Part shown: positions 51,636-60,336 of the stretch, piece by piece
Numbering within the stretch: the first letter of the stretch is position 1
Layout: each line of letters begins with the position of its first letter
Assembly (NCBI GenBank): GCA_963850345.1
Contig: CAWKKW010000004.1
Span: forward strand, 1-64,000
Direction of reading: 5' to 3'
Length of the DNA: 64,000 nucleotides
From: CAWKKW01 sp963850345
GTDB lineage: Bacteria > Acidobacteriota > Terriglobia > Terriglobales > Acidobacteriaceae
Notes under the pieces: model-generated
Told to the model about the DNA's origin: nothing
What the model saw: only the letters and a program-made list of their open reading frames with translations
Databases searched by the model: none
Made by a program: the position numbers and the translations under genes

Positions 51636-53399
51636 ATGTCCTCAGGATCCAGGTTTCAGCCGTCGCACGGGCGTCGACTTCAATGGTTTGCCGTTCTTCT
51701 GCTCGGGTGTCCCGCGTTCGGGGCAGCCTCCGCTTCGGCCTCACATGCGGTGAATTCGCCACCGCTGCTCGACTCGATGAAGGGGGAGTTGGCGCGAGCC
51801 ATGAGCAGCCTCGGCGCACCAAGCCCCACTCCCGGACGGGAACCCTCGACGGCGCCCTACTTCGTCAGCTACAACGTCGCAGACTCGTACGAAACCGGCA
51901 TCACGGCGCAATTTGGCGCGCTGGTGAACTCGACCGCCAATCACAACCGGGTCGCGGACATCGTCGTTCGCGTGGGCGATCCGAAGCTCGACAATGCGCA
52001 TGGCAATCACCGCAGCTCGGTCGTGAACACGGTTCCTCTGCCGCTGAACGACGACGGTGCTGCAATCAGCCGTGCGCTCTGGTGGGGCACAAACGGCGGC
52101 TATGCGAACGCGCTGCAAAGTTATCAGCAGGTCAAGACCGACACCCAGGTGCGCGCGAAAGAAGAGGACGCCTCCGCTGATTTTTCGTCCGAAGCCCCGC
52201 ATGTCGAGATCGAGCCGCCGGCCCATCCGTCGCACGTGGATCAGAAGCTTTGGGAAGACCGGATGCGCAAGCTCTCCGCGGTATTCCGCGCCTATCCCGA
52301 GGTGTATGCGAATCTCGCATCGCTCAGAGTCAACGACGAGACCAACTACTTTGTGTCTTCAGAAGGCGCACGATTGGTTCACCCGCATCACCTGGCTCGG
52401 GTGGTGGTGTACGCGAGCACGCGTGCCGAAGATGGAATGGACCTCTTCCGGGCGCAGACCTTTGAGGCCGAAACCGCGGACAAGCTTCCCTCGCAGCAGG
52501 CGATGGAGGCGGAAGTACGCAAGCTGGCAGTGAGTCTGGGCGCGTTGCGCAACGCTCCAGCCACGCAGCCCTTCGATGGCCCGGCCATTCTCTCAGGGCG
52601 CGCGGCTGCGGTCTTCTTTCATGAAGTGCTCGGTCACAGGCTCGAAGGACAGCGGCAGCGTGGAACGGAAGAAGGACAGACCTTCACGAAAAATCTGGGG
52701 AAGTCCATCCTGCCGAGTTTTCTCTCAGTGGCCGACGATCCCACGCAGCATGTGTTCGACAACATCTACCTGAGCGGATCCTATGCCTACGATGATGAAG
52801 GCCAGAAGGCGCAGCGGGTCGATTTGATTCAAGATGGCGTGCTGAACACGTTTTTGATGTCGCGGCTTCCCGTTGCAGGCTTCGATCATTCGAATGGACA
52901 TGGCCGCGCCCAGGTCGGGCACATGCCAAATGGACGACAGGGCAACCTGATCGTGACCTCGAGCAAGACCGTCCCGGAAGCGGAACTCCGACGCATGTTG
53001 GTGGAGGAAGCGAAGAAGCAAGGCAAGCCGTTCGGCCTCTACTTCGAAGATATCTCCTCCGGCTTCGCGGTGACTACGCGAAATGCGCCGCAGGCCTTTT
53101 CCGTTTTGCCGCTGGTGGTGTACCGCGTCTATGTGGATGGCAGGCCCGACGAACTGGTGCGCGGAGTGAGCATCGTGGGCACACCGCAGGCCGCGCTCAG
53201 TAGAATTCTCGCTACCGGAACGGAGCGCGATGTCTTCAATGGAGAATGCGGTGCGGAGTCAGGCAGCATTCCGGTCTCCGCTGTCGCTCCCGCCTTATTG
53301 ATGTCTGAGATCGAAACGCAGCGGCAACCGCAAGGCAATTCGTTGGTACCGATTTTGCCGCCGCCTTCGCAAAGCGGCGCGGCAACGGAGGCCCACTGA
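51636..53399 (+). CDS. Exported TldD/PmbA-family metalloprotease, catalytic subunit type
   Basis: A 587-residue protein of the TldD/TldE (PmbA) family. The zinc motif HExxxH is present as His329-Glu330 to His334 (FHEVLGHRLEG). Other TldD landmarks are DDEGQKAQRVDLIQDGVL, SNGHGRAQ and EDISSGF. Unlike cytoplasmic TldD, it starts with a signal-peptide-like segment (LQWFAVLLLGCPAFGAASASA), so it is probably exported. I chose the ATG at 51636, which gives this signal directly. Its stop overlaps the next gene's ATG (TGATG), and that gene is a paralogue without the zinc motif. Together they look like a TldD/TldE-type heterodimer, in which the partner has lost catalysis. Confidence 0.88.
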   Translation: MSSGSRFQPSHGRRLQWFAVLLLGCPAFGAASASASHAVNSPPLLDSMKGELARAMSSLGAPSPTPGREPSTAPYFVSYNVADSYETGITAQFGALVNSTANHNRVADIVVRVGDPKLDNAHGNHRSSVVNTVPLPLNDDGAAISRALWWGTNGGYANALQSYQQVKTDTQVRAKEEDASADFSSEAPHVEIEPPAHPSHVDQKLWEDRMRKLSAVFRAYPEVYANLASLRVNDETNYFVSSEGARLVHPHHLARVVVYASTRAEDGMDLFRAQTFEAETADKLPSQQAMEAEVRKLAVSLGALRNAPATQPFDGPAILSGRAAAVFFHEVLGHRLEGQRQRGTEEGQTFTKNLGKSILPSFLSVADDPTQHVFDNIYLSGSYAYDDEGQKAQRVDLIQDGVLNTFLMSRLPVAGFDHSNGHGRAQVGHMPNGRQGNLIVTSSKTVPEAELRRMLVEEAKKQGKPFGLYFEDISSGFAVTTRNAPQAFSVLPLVVYRVYVDGRPDELVRGVSIVGTPQAALSRILATGTERDVFNGECGAESGSIPVSAVAPALLMSEIETQRQPQGNSLVPILPPPSQSGAATEAH

Positions 53400-55090
53400 T
53401 GCGCATCCGCCTGCTCTCTTCACTCGGCTTCGCCTTGTGCGGGATGCTTGGCTCGGCTTGCCTCGCGCAAAGCTCGACCGCAACCGATGGAAAGAGTGCC
53501 GAGGTTCGAAAAGACCCGATCCTCCGCGCAATGCTCGAGGAACTCGACCGCAGCAAAACACAACTAAAATTTCTAGAGGACTGGCAGCGGCCCTTCTTCA
53601 TTCAATACCGACTGGACGACGTCGAAACGTACGACGCCGATGCAAGCTACGGCGCGCTGGCCAAAGAGCACAAGGAACACCGCCGCATCGTGCGCGTCAC
53701 CGTGAGAGTGGGCGACTATAAGACGGACAGCTCGGCTCCGCGCGGAGAAGGACGAGGCGACGGATCGCTCCAGATCGCTGCGATCGAAGACGATCCTCTG
53801 GCTTTGCGCACCTCTCTATGGTCGGCGACCGATACAGCCTATAAGGCAGCCATTCGCGATTTTACTCAGAAGAGCGTCATGCTCAAGTCGTTCCAGACCG
53901 CCCCCGAAGCGGAGGATTTTTCGCGCGAGAAGCCGGTCATTTCTCTCGGGCCGGTGCTCAAGCTCGCATTGGATCAAGAGAGCTGGAAGAGCCGCATCGC
54001 GGAAGCCTCGGGTCTTTACCGAACGGACCCGCAGGTGAAATCGTTCGCGAGCGAGACAGAATATTCTTCCGCAAATGTGCGTGCACGCGTGGTGAATCGC
54101 TACCTCGCCAATACCGAAGGAACTGTCGTACGCAAAAGCTTTGCTGTGTATGAAGGCGGGGCCGGGATAGGAACTCAGGCGTCGGATGGGATGCACCTCG
54201 ACCGCTCCTACTCCACGACCGGCAAGACGGCGGCGCAACTCGATCCGCCTGAGGTCTTCAAGAATCGAACGCTGGCATTGATTCAAACGTTGCATGTCTT
54301 GCGGAATGCTCCCGACATGGCAGAGGACTATCACGGCCCGGTGTTGTTTTCTGCGGACGCAGCCAACGATATGGTCTACACGATTCTGGCCCGCGCAGTG
54401 TCAGGCAGTCGGCCCGATCCGGGCACGACGGCGCGCGCAGCGGGCGTGTATGCGTCGAGTTACAAGGCTCGTGTCCTGCCGGAATTTGTAAGCGTCACCG
54501 ATGACCCAAACTTGAAGGCATACCAGGGGAAAGAACTGGTGGGCGCCTACGACGTCGATGATGAGGGTGTCCCCGCGCAGGCAGTGAAGGTCGTCGAAAA
54601 CGGCAAGCTGCAGAATTACCTGGTCGGACGCCAGCCGCTCCGCAACTTCCCCAACTCGAACGGGCACGGACGGGCTGCCATTGCCGGCGGCCCTGTTCCA
54701 CACTTCGCCGTATTGAGAATGCAGGCTGCCCATACGCTATCGACCGCGGAGTTAGAGAAGAAATTGCTCGGGATCGGTAAGGAGCGCGAATTGGAATACG
54801 TCTACGAGGCGCAGACCTTGGGCCCCGACCTGACGCCGCGTCTTCTTTATCGGATTCATGTGGCGGATAGGAAACGCGAGTTGGTGCGCGGCGCAGTCTT
54901 CGATGAACTCGACCCGCGCAGTCTGCGATCGGAGATCAGCGCGATAGGCAACGATGACTTGGTCGCGAACTACACCTCCGATGTACCGTCGACGGTCATC
55001 GCGCCTTCGGTCCTCTTCGACGAGATCACGGTAAAGGCGGCCAATGAAAAGAGTGACAAGCTGCCTTATTACGCGCCACCGTCGGAGTAA
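53399..55090 (+). CDS. Exported TldE-like (PmbA-family) partner lacking the zinc motif
   Basis: A 563-residue paralogue of the preceding protein with its own signal peptide (RLLSSLGFALCGMLGSACLAQ). It keeps the family scaffold (DDEGVPAQAVKVVENGKLQNYL, NSNGHGRAAI, TPRLLYRIHVADRKRELVRGAV) but the HExxxH stretch is replaced by SADAANDMVYTI, so it cannot bind zinc as TldD does. In TldD/TldE complexes one subunit is catalytic and the other is not; this gene pair mirrors that at the level of exported proteins. It overlaps the TldD-like stop by one base (TGATG), which supports coupled synthesis. It converges on rlpA. Confidence 0.87.
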   Translation: MRIRLLSSLGFALCGMLGSACLAQSSTATDGKSAEVRKDPILRAMLEELDRSKTQLKFLEDWQRPFFIQYRLDDVETYDADASYGALAKEHKEHRRIVRVTVRVGDYKTDSSAPRGEGRGDGSLQIAAIEDDPLALRTSLWSATDTAYKAAIRDFTQKSVMLKSFQTAPEAEDFSREKPVISLGPVLKLALDQESWKSRIAEASGLYRTDPQVKSFASETEYSSANVRARVVNRYLANTEGTVVRKSFAVYEGGAGIGTQASDGMHLDRSYSTTGKTAAQLDPPEVFKNRTLALIQTLHVLRNAPDMAEDYHGPVLFSADAANDMVYTILARAVSGSRPDPGTTARAAGVYASSYKARVLPEFVSVTDDPNLKAYQGKELVGAYDVDDEGVPAQAVKVVENGKLQNYLVGRQPLRNFPNSNGHGRAAIAGGPVPHFAVLRMQAAHTLSTAELEKKLLGIGKERELEYVYEAQTLGPDLTPRLLYRIHVADRKRELVRGAVFDELDPRSLRSEISAIGNDDLVANYTSDVPSTVIAPSVLFDEITVKAANEKSDKLPYYAPPSE

Positions 55091-55095
55091 TCGTG

Positions 55096-55863
55096 CTAAT
55101 CGAGTCGCACCAGGTAGGCCGCGCCTTCGTCTGGCGTTAAGGTTCGCGCGATCTCCATGGCTTTGCTCTTGTCGTCCTTCGCGGGACGGATGCGCACCCA
55201 ATGTCCTGTCGGCCCGGTAAATTCGATTACGTTCGCGGTCGAGTACATCCGCTCAAGATGTTCCTGAAGCTTCAGAGCCTTGTTCTCGTGATCGAACGCG
55301 CCGATTTGCACGCACCAGCGTCCGCCTTCGTCGATGGGCTTGGGCGCCGCGAAGACATCGATGCGCACCTGCGCCGTTCCTGGCCGCCAGACGCCCACAA
55401 GCTTCGCCGAGGCCATCGACAGGTCGAGCACGCGATTGGGAACGAACGGCCCGCGATCCGTGATGCGCATGACCGCGGATTGGCCTGTTTGCACATTCGT
55501 AACCCGTATCAACGAGTTCATCGGCAGCATGCGATGCGCCGCGGTCATCGCGTTCTGGTCGAAGACCTGCCCGTTGGCCCCGCGGTGATTGTGGTACGGC
55601 GGCCCATACCAGCTTGCGGTACCCACTTCTGAGTAGATGGGGGAATGTGTGGCGACAAATTGCTCGTCCGCAGTGGAATCAGGGGCAATAGGGGTCACCG
55701 GGGTGTTTGCAGCTGGCGGTGTACTTTCTGCGCTGGTGACTGGAGCGGGCGGAGTGGTGAGGACCGGCGGAGGCGTATACCGAACGCGCTGCTGCTTGTG
55801 GCCGCAGCCCGCCAACAACGCAGCACAGACCGCCGCGCCGCACGCCACACGCCGGATCGTCAT
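55096..55863 (-). CDS. rlpA: RlpA-type septal lytic transglycosylase lipoprotein with SPOR domain
   Basis: A 255-residue lipoprotein. The signal sequence ends in a lipobox (LLAGC). A Pro/Thr-rich linker leads to the double-psi beta-barrel RlpA domain (about 80-170) with GTASWYGPPYHNHRGANGQ, TAAHRMLPMNSLIRV and the catalytic-type Asp in ITDRGPFV. A C-terminal SPOR domain (about 180-255, WCVQIGAFDHENKALKLQEHL) binds denuded septal peptidoglycan. In Pseudomonas RlpA cleaves naked glycan strands and helps daughter-cell separation. Its ATG overlaps the stop of the upstream small gene (TAATG). Confidence 0.94.
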   Translation of the reverse strand: MTIRRVACGAAVCAALLAGCGHKQQRVRYTPPPVLTTPPAPVTSAESTPPAANTPVTPIAPDSTADEQFVATHSPIYSEVGTASWYGPPYHNHRGANGQVFDQNAMTAAHRMLPMNSLIRVTNVQTGQSAVMRITDRGPFVPNRVLDLSMASAKLVGVWRPGTAQVRIDVFAAPKPIDEGGRWCVQIGAFDHENKALKLQEHLERMYSTANVIEFTGPTGHWVRIRPAKDDKSKAMEIARTLTPDEGAAYLVRLD

Positions 55864-56096
55864 TAGCCGCGCTTCCGGTCCAGGTGCTCTGCCAATTTGG
55901 AAAGCTGATCGGCGGCGACCCGCAACGCTTGCGACGAGTTCTGCCGCACCTGTGGCACGACTTCGTCGTTAAGAAAGGCAATCACCCGCTTTACTTCCTC
56001 TTCCACCTTGGGAATGGTGTCGCCCATGCGCTCGTCAAACTTGCGGCCAAACTCCTGGAAGCGGCTGCTGGCTGTTTTTGCTGAATCTTCCATCAT
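55863..56096 (-). CDS. Small amphipathic helical protein upstream of rlpA
   Basis: A 77-residue protein starting MMEDSAKTA, translationally coupled to rlpA by a one-base stop/start overlap. It is highly charged with long amphipathic helices (KFDERMGDTIPKVEEEVKRVI, split by predicted turns, and SQALRVAADQLSKLAEHLDRK), with no signal or membrane segment. The pattern suggests a coiled coil or a membrane-surface helix. Upstream in-frame codons would extend it by up to 92 residues of poor composition, so I favour the internal start. Function is unknown. Confidence 0.65.
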   Translation of the reverse strand: MMEDSAKTASSRFQEFGRKFDERMGDTIPKVEEEVKRVIAFLNDEVVPQVRQNSSQALRVAADQLSKLAEHLDRKRG

Positions 56097-56413
56097 GTGT
56101 TCAGGCGACCCTGCGCCGGCTGGTACGCATTCAGTATGACGTTTGGACGCGGCAGATCCAAGAGGGGGCCTGGATTCGAGCTGCAAGAGTGCCTGAACTG
56201 TAACCTTCCGCGCCGATTTTCCAGAGGCGGTCACCAGCTTCCGGCGAACGATGCCGCGGAACGCCAGCGACATTTTCGCAGGTTTGCGATCTAATCGCTG
56301 CAGTCGTTCCGGGGCGTGATCTCGACTCCTCTGATGGGAGACTTTCGCTGCAACGCAGTCGTCTCCTATCATTCAGAGCAATCCCATCGTCAGGGGCTGG
56401 CAAACCGCGAAAC

Positions 56414-57383
56414 ATGCAATCTTGGACCAGCAGAGTCTCCCGGGCAGGCCTGGTGCTTATACTGCTGCCGTGTATGGCGTACGCGCAGCAAGTGTTGCCC
56501 GACGCTCCTCGCCCTCAGCAAAGCGCTCCCGCCGACCCTGGCGTGCAAGACTCTCAGCACCCCGAACCGCCAGAACCCTCGACGTCCGAACCCTGCTACC
56601 TGCCCAAATTGCGACGCCTGGCCCGGCCTCGTCGTCGACCCGGTCACCGGAACCCTGCAGCCTTTTCCGGCGGAGGTCCGTTCCTTGCTCTCGAATGAGG
56701 GGCTCAGACTGTGCGAGAGCAGCGCCTCTACCCCGATCGAGGTCCGGATGTCCTGTGAGCCGGTAGCGACACCCTTCCAGACCTTCCTGATTGTGGCTTC
56801 CGGGCAGCGCCCGCTGGGGCCGCGGGACAAGCTGCTGCTCGCAGGCAGAGACATCATCGATCCGTTTAACCTGCTCACCATCGTCGGCAGCTCCGCGCTC
56901 GCCATCGCCAGCAACGCGGATTCTGTCTATGGCCCGGGCATGCCCGGCTTCGCGAAAGATATGGGAGTGAGCTTTACCCAGGACCTCACCGGAGAGTTCT
57001 TCGGCACGTTCCTGATCCCCTCGCTGGCTCACCAGGATCCCCGCTTCCACCGCATGCCGAACGCCTCGATGCAGCGGCGCGTAGCCCACGCCATCTACCA
57101 GGTGGTCTGGACCCAGAGTGATACAGGGAGGCCGATGTTCAACTACGCCACGGTGGTCGGAACCTTCGCGGATGATTTGGTAAGCGACCTGTATGTGCCG
57201 GGACGCAGGCATGACGCAAGCGCCACCACCGCCCGCGTGACCACCGCCCTGGCCAGCGACCCCATCGACAACTTCATCTCGGAGTTTCTTCCCGATCTGG
57301 CGCGACACGTAAACATCCGCGTGGCATTTGTTCAACGGATTATTAACCGAGTTGCACTGGAAGAGGGACAAACCCGTTTTTAG
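56414..57383 (+). pseudogene. Acidobacterial exported protein of unknown function, with a +1 frameshift
   Basis: The N-terminal part (56414 to about 56590) encodes a signal peptide (AGLVLILLPCMAYAQQ) followed by LPDAPRPQQ and a Pro/Ser/Glu linker. The rest of the protein (PATCPNCDAWPG, then GPRDKLLLAGRDIIDPFNLL, GPGMPGFAKDMGVSFTQD, GEFFGTFLIPSLAHQDPRFH and the C-terminal FLPDLARHVNIRVAF) lies in the next frame, so the two join only after a one-base shift near 56591-56595, close to a CCC run. The corrected product is about 322 residues. A continuous frame from 56316 exists but has no signal peptide and an odd N-terminus. I recognise it as a conserved exported type from Acidobacteria whose function is unknown. 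Confidence 0.75.
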
Positions 57384-57640
57384 TCAATCCATTAAAGATG
57401 ACTTCCCCATGACCTTTCCGTTCGGGGTGGGAGATTACCATCCGGGTGCCGAATTTCGCCGTTCGACTCCAAGTCTTTTAATTTAAATAGCTACAGACCG
57501 TAATCTAACGTTGAAGAGTCTCAGGAAGACGCTGGTTGTACTTGTCGCTTCCTGATCGTGCCGGTGCCGAACAGGCCAGTTTTGCTGTTGCAAGCGTTCC
57601 AACTCGCTGCACAGTTCTGAATATCCAGGAGAATCAACAC

Positions 57641-59740
57641 ATGTCGAAGGCCGTCAAGTATGCAGAGCGCGCGGTAACGATTGCCGCGCAAGGCGCTTGG
57701 GTCGTTTTTGAAAAGTTCAACAGCATCCGCCCCAACGCTTCATTCACACCGAAGTGGTCCGACAAGCCCCTGTTGAAGTCTTACGAGAAAGAGAAGCCGC
57801 CGCTCGGGTGGCCCCGCACCACCGATTCCCTTTGCCCCAAGTGCGTTCCGGAGATCCGCCAGCAGATCCTGGACGGCAAGTTGCCCCACGAAGTCCTTCT
57901 GAATGAGAAGGTCGGCGAGATCAAGGCGCAGATCATCGAGCGCGACGGCACCATCTTGATGGTTAAGGATTGCCCCAAGCACGGCCACTTTGAAGACGTA
58001 ATGTCGATCGACACCGAGTTCTTCCGCCACCTGGAAGAGGTCTTCCCGGGTCGGGACATTCGCGCCCACAACGACAAGGACCTGCACAATCACGGCACCT
58101 CGACCGTGACCCATGGCCGCGGATCGGTGCTGACCATCGACCTCACCAACCGCTGCAACATGATGTGCGATCCCTGCTTCATGGACGCCAACCAGGTCGG
58201 CTTCGTGCATGAGCTGACATGGGAAGAGATCAAGACCATGCTGGACAACGCGGTGAAGATCAAGCCGCGGCGCCAGATGTCGGTCCAGTTCTCCGGTGGC
58301 GAGCCCACACTTTCGCCCTACTTCCTCGACGCGATCGCCTATTCCCGCAAGGTCGGCTATAACTCGGTCCAGGCGGCTACGAACGGAATTGAGTTCGCCA
58401 AGAGCAAGGAACTCTGCCGCGCCGCTGCGGAAGCGGGCCTGCGCTATGCGTACCTGCAGTTCGACGGCATCGGCAACGCTGCCAATTCGCATCGCAAGGT
58501 CGGCAATCTGTTTGACGTCAAGCTGCAGGCGATTCACAACCTGCACGAAGCCGGCGTTGACATCGTTCCGGTCACCACCATCATCAACGGCATTAACAAC
58601 GAGCAGGTCGGCCGCATCATCCAGTTCGCGCTCGACAACCCAAAGCGGATTAACTTCCTCAGCTTCCAGCCGGTTTCGTTTACTGGACGCGACGAGGCAG
58701 TGAGCGACGAACGCCGCATGGCGCAGCGCTACACCCTAAGCCACATGGCGCACGACGTGAAGAACCAGACTGGCTTGGGCGAGCCTGCCCGTGACTGGTT
58801 CCCCATCAGCTTCATGAGCACCTTCTCCGACTTCGCCGATTTGATTCACGGACCGAATGCGGATTGGGGTCAGCTCTCCTGCGGATGCCACCCGAATTGC
58901 GGCATCGGTATGGCGCTGATGATCGACAAGGAAACCAAGGAAGCGGTTCCGGTTACGGCATTCCTAAAGGCCGATCGTCTGGCCAAGGACATCGCCAAGA
59001 TCAACGACGCTGCCCGCGGCAAGCTGCTCTCCGGCATCGGCGTCACGCTGGCCATGTTGCGCAACTACGATCCGACCAAGGCTCCGCAGCATTTCAAGAT
59101 CCTCGACATGCTGGCCAAGTTCGACAAGTGCTTTGGCGTGACCGGCCGCAACTACGGCAGCGTCAAGGGCGATCGCACCATGGCGGACATCGAGAAGCGG
59201 CGCGCGGATCGCTGGAACTTCCTGTTCATCGCAGGCATGTGGTTCCAGGATCTGTTCAACTACGACTTCCGGCGCACGGAACAATGCATCATTCCGTACG
59301 CGACCCAGGAGGGCGAGATCAGCTTCTGCGCGTACAACACGGGCGTGGGCTGGCGCAACATTATCGAGAAGATGCACATGACGGCGACCCTCACCCAGTG
59401 GTACGAGGAGCACGGCCGGCATGAGATCTTCGCTGGCGGCAAGAAGGTCGGCATGGGCGACGCGCAGCACACGCTGGCTCTGAATGCCGAGCACGTCAAC
59501 TCCGCAGCCAACGACACCTTTGAGAAGTCGGGCATCGCGAAGAATTCTCGCGAAGAGAAGATTCGCGCCCGCGACGAGAAGTTGAAGCAGGACGCCGAGA
59601 ATGCCAAGATGGCGCGCCTGTATCGCGAGCACATTCTCGGCGAGAAGCCGCAGGATGGGTTCATCCCGCTGGACAACCTGATTGCGCCGGCTCCGAAGGC
59701 GGTCGCTAAGAATACTGAAGAACCTGTGATGGGCGACTAA
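57641..59740 (+). CDS. Tetraether/membrane-spanning-lipid-synthase-like radical SAM protein
   Basis: A 699-residue radical SAM protein. The SAM cluster motif is CNMMCDPC (Cys172, Cys176, Cys179), followed by the GGEPTLSPYF motif. Extra cysteine sites are CPKC (Cys65, Cys68), CPKHG (Cys111, His114) and the CGCHPNC group (Cys414, Cys416, Cys420), matching the multi-cluster layout of archaeal Tes (MJ0619), which joins lipid tails to make tetraethers. Bacterial relatives (Mss-type) are proposed to build membrane-spanning lipids such as iso-diabolic acid in subdivision 1 Acidobacteria. I chose the ATG at 57641 because AGGAGA lies 8 nt upstream. It appears monocistronic and ends at the terminator at 59765. 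The lipid role is inferred from family membership. Confidence 0.85.
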   Translation: MSKAVKYAERAVTIAAQGAWVVFEKFNSIRPNASFTPKWSDKPLLKSYEKEKPPLGWPRTTDSLCPKCVPEIRQQILDGKLPHEVLLNEKVGEIKAQIIERDGTILMVKDCPKHGHFEDVMSIDTEFFRHLEEVFPGRDIRAHNDKDLHNHGTSTVTHGRGSVLTIDLTNRCNMMCDPCFMDANQVGFVHELTWEEIKTMLDNAVKIKPRRQMSVQFSGGEPTLSPYFLDAIAYSRKVGYNSVQAATNGIEFAKSKELCRAAAEAGLRYAYLQFDGIGNAANSHRKVGNLFDVKLQAIHNLHEAGVDIVPVTTIINGINNEQVGRIIQFALDNPKRINFLSFQPVSFTGRDEAVSDERRMAQRYTLSHMAHDVKNQTGLGEPARDWFPISFMSTFSDFADLIHGPNADWGQLSCGCHPNCGIGMALMIDKETKEAVPVTAFLKADRLAKDIAKINDAARGKLLSGIGVTLAMLRNYDPTKAPQHFKILDMLAKFDKCFGVTGRNYGSVKGDRTMADIEKRRADRWNFLFIAGMWFQDLFNYDFRRTEQCIIPYATQEGEISFCAYNTGVGWRNIIEKMHMTATLTQWYEEHGRHEIFAGGKKVGMGDAQHTLALNAEHVNSAANDTFEKSGIAKNSREEKIRARDEKLKQDAENAKMARLYREHILGEKPQDGFIPLDNLIAPAPKAVAKNTEEPVMGD

Positions 59741-59764
59741 CAACAGCGCTCAATTTGACCAAGG

Positions 59765-59794
59765 AAGGCTGCCCTGCGGGGCGGCCTTTTTTTT
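59765..59794 (+). terminator. Intrinsic terminator of the radical SAM gene
   Basis: A GC-rich hairpin (AAGGCTGCCC, loop TGC, GGGGCGGCCTT with one G-U pair) followed by eight T residues, 25 nt after the stop codon at 59740. This is a textbook plus-strand intrinsic terminator. Confidence 0.9.
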
Positions 59795-59834
59795 GCGGAG
59801 CCTGCGTGGATTGAGCTGCATCCAAGCAGCATCT

Positions 59835-60278
59835 ATGTGGAAGCCTTGGGTAGTCATGCTGTCTGGAGCCTTGTCGCTGTTGGGGGTGGCTGGCTGTACT
59901 GTCTACCCCGATAAGCCCGGAAACCTGAAATCCACCACCAGTGCGGAGCAGACCGAGCGGCTCTTCTGGCAGGCAGTTCGCAAAGAACAGTGGACGCAGG
60001 TAGAACCGCTGCTCGCTGCCAACGTGGTATGGACAGAACCGGGCAAGACACTCGGCCACGACGAGATTCTTCCCTTTCTGAAAGCACTCGACCTGCGCGA
60101 CTTCAGCATTCGTGATGTGACGGTTAAGCCGAACGGCGCCGACATGACCGTGACGTACTCGCTCCAGATCAGCTCCAACGGAGCGCCCCAGCGAGAGATG
60201 CTCGTTGCCAGCGTGTGGCAAAAGGTTGGCAGCAACCAGGTTTTGATACTTCGCACGGAAGAACCCTCACATCCGTAA
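59835..60278 (+). CDS. SnoaL/NTF2-like lipoprotein
   Basis: A 147-residue putative lipoprotein. The signal sequence (MWKPWVVMLSGALSLLGVAGC) ends in a lipobox. The mature part follows the NTF2-like pattern (ERLFWQAVRKEQWTQVEPLLAANVVW, then a beta sheet with TVTYSLQISSNG and VASVWQKVGSNQVLI). No catalytic residue can be assigned. I chose the ATG at 59835; an earlier ATG would start inside the terminator of the upstream gene. mutY follows after 58 bp. Confidence 0.78.
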   Translation: MWKPWVVMLSGALSLLGVAGCTVYPDKPGNLKSTTSAEQTERLFWQAVRKEQWTQVEPLLAANVVWTEPGKTLGHDEILPFLKALDLRDFSIRDVTVKPNGADMTVTYSLQISSNGAPQREMLVASVWQKVGSNQVLILRTEEPSHP

Positions 60279-60336
60279 CGGCCTTAGTCACACTCCTGCA
60301 AATGAACGACTGCCTGGTTTCACTAGAATCGATCGT

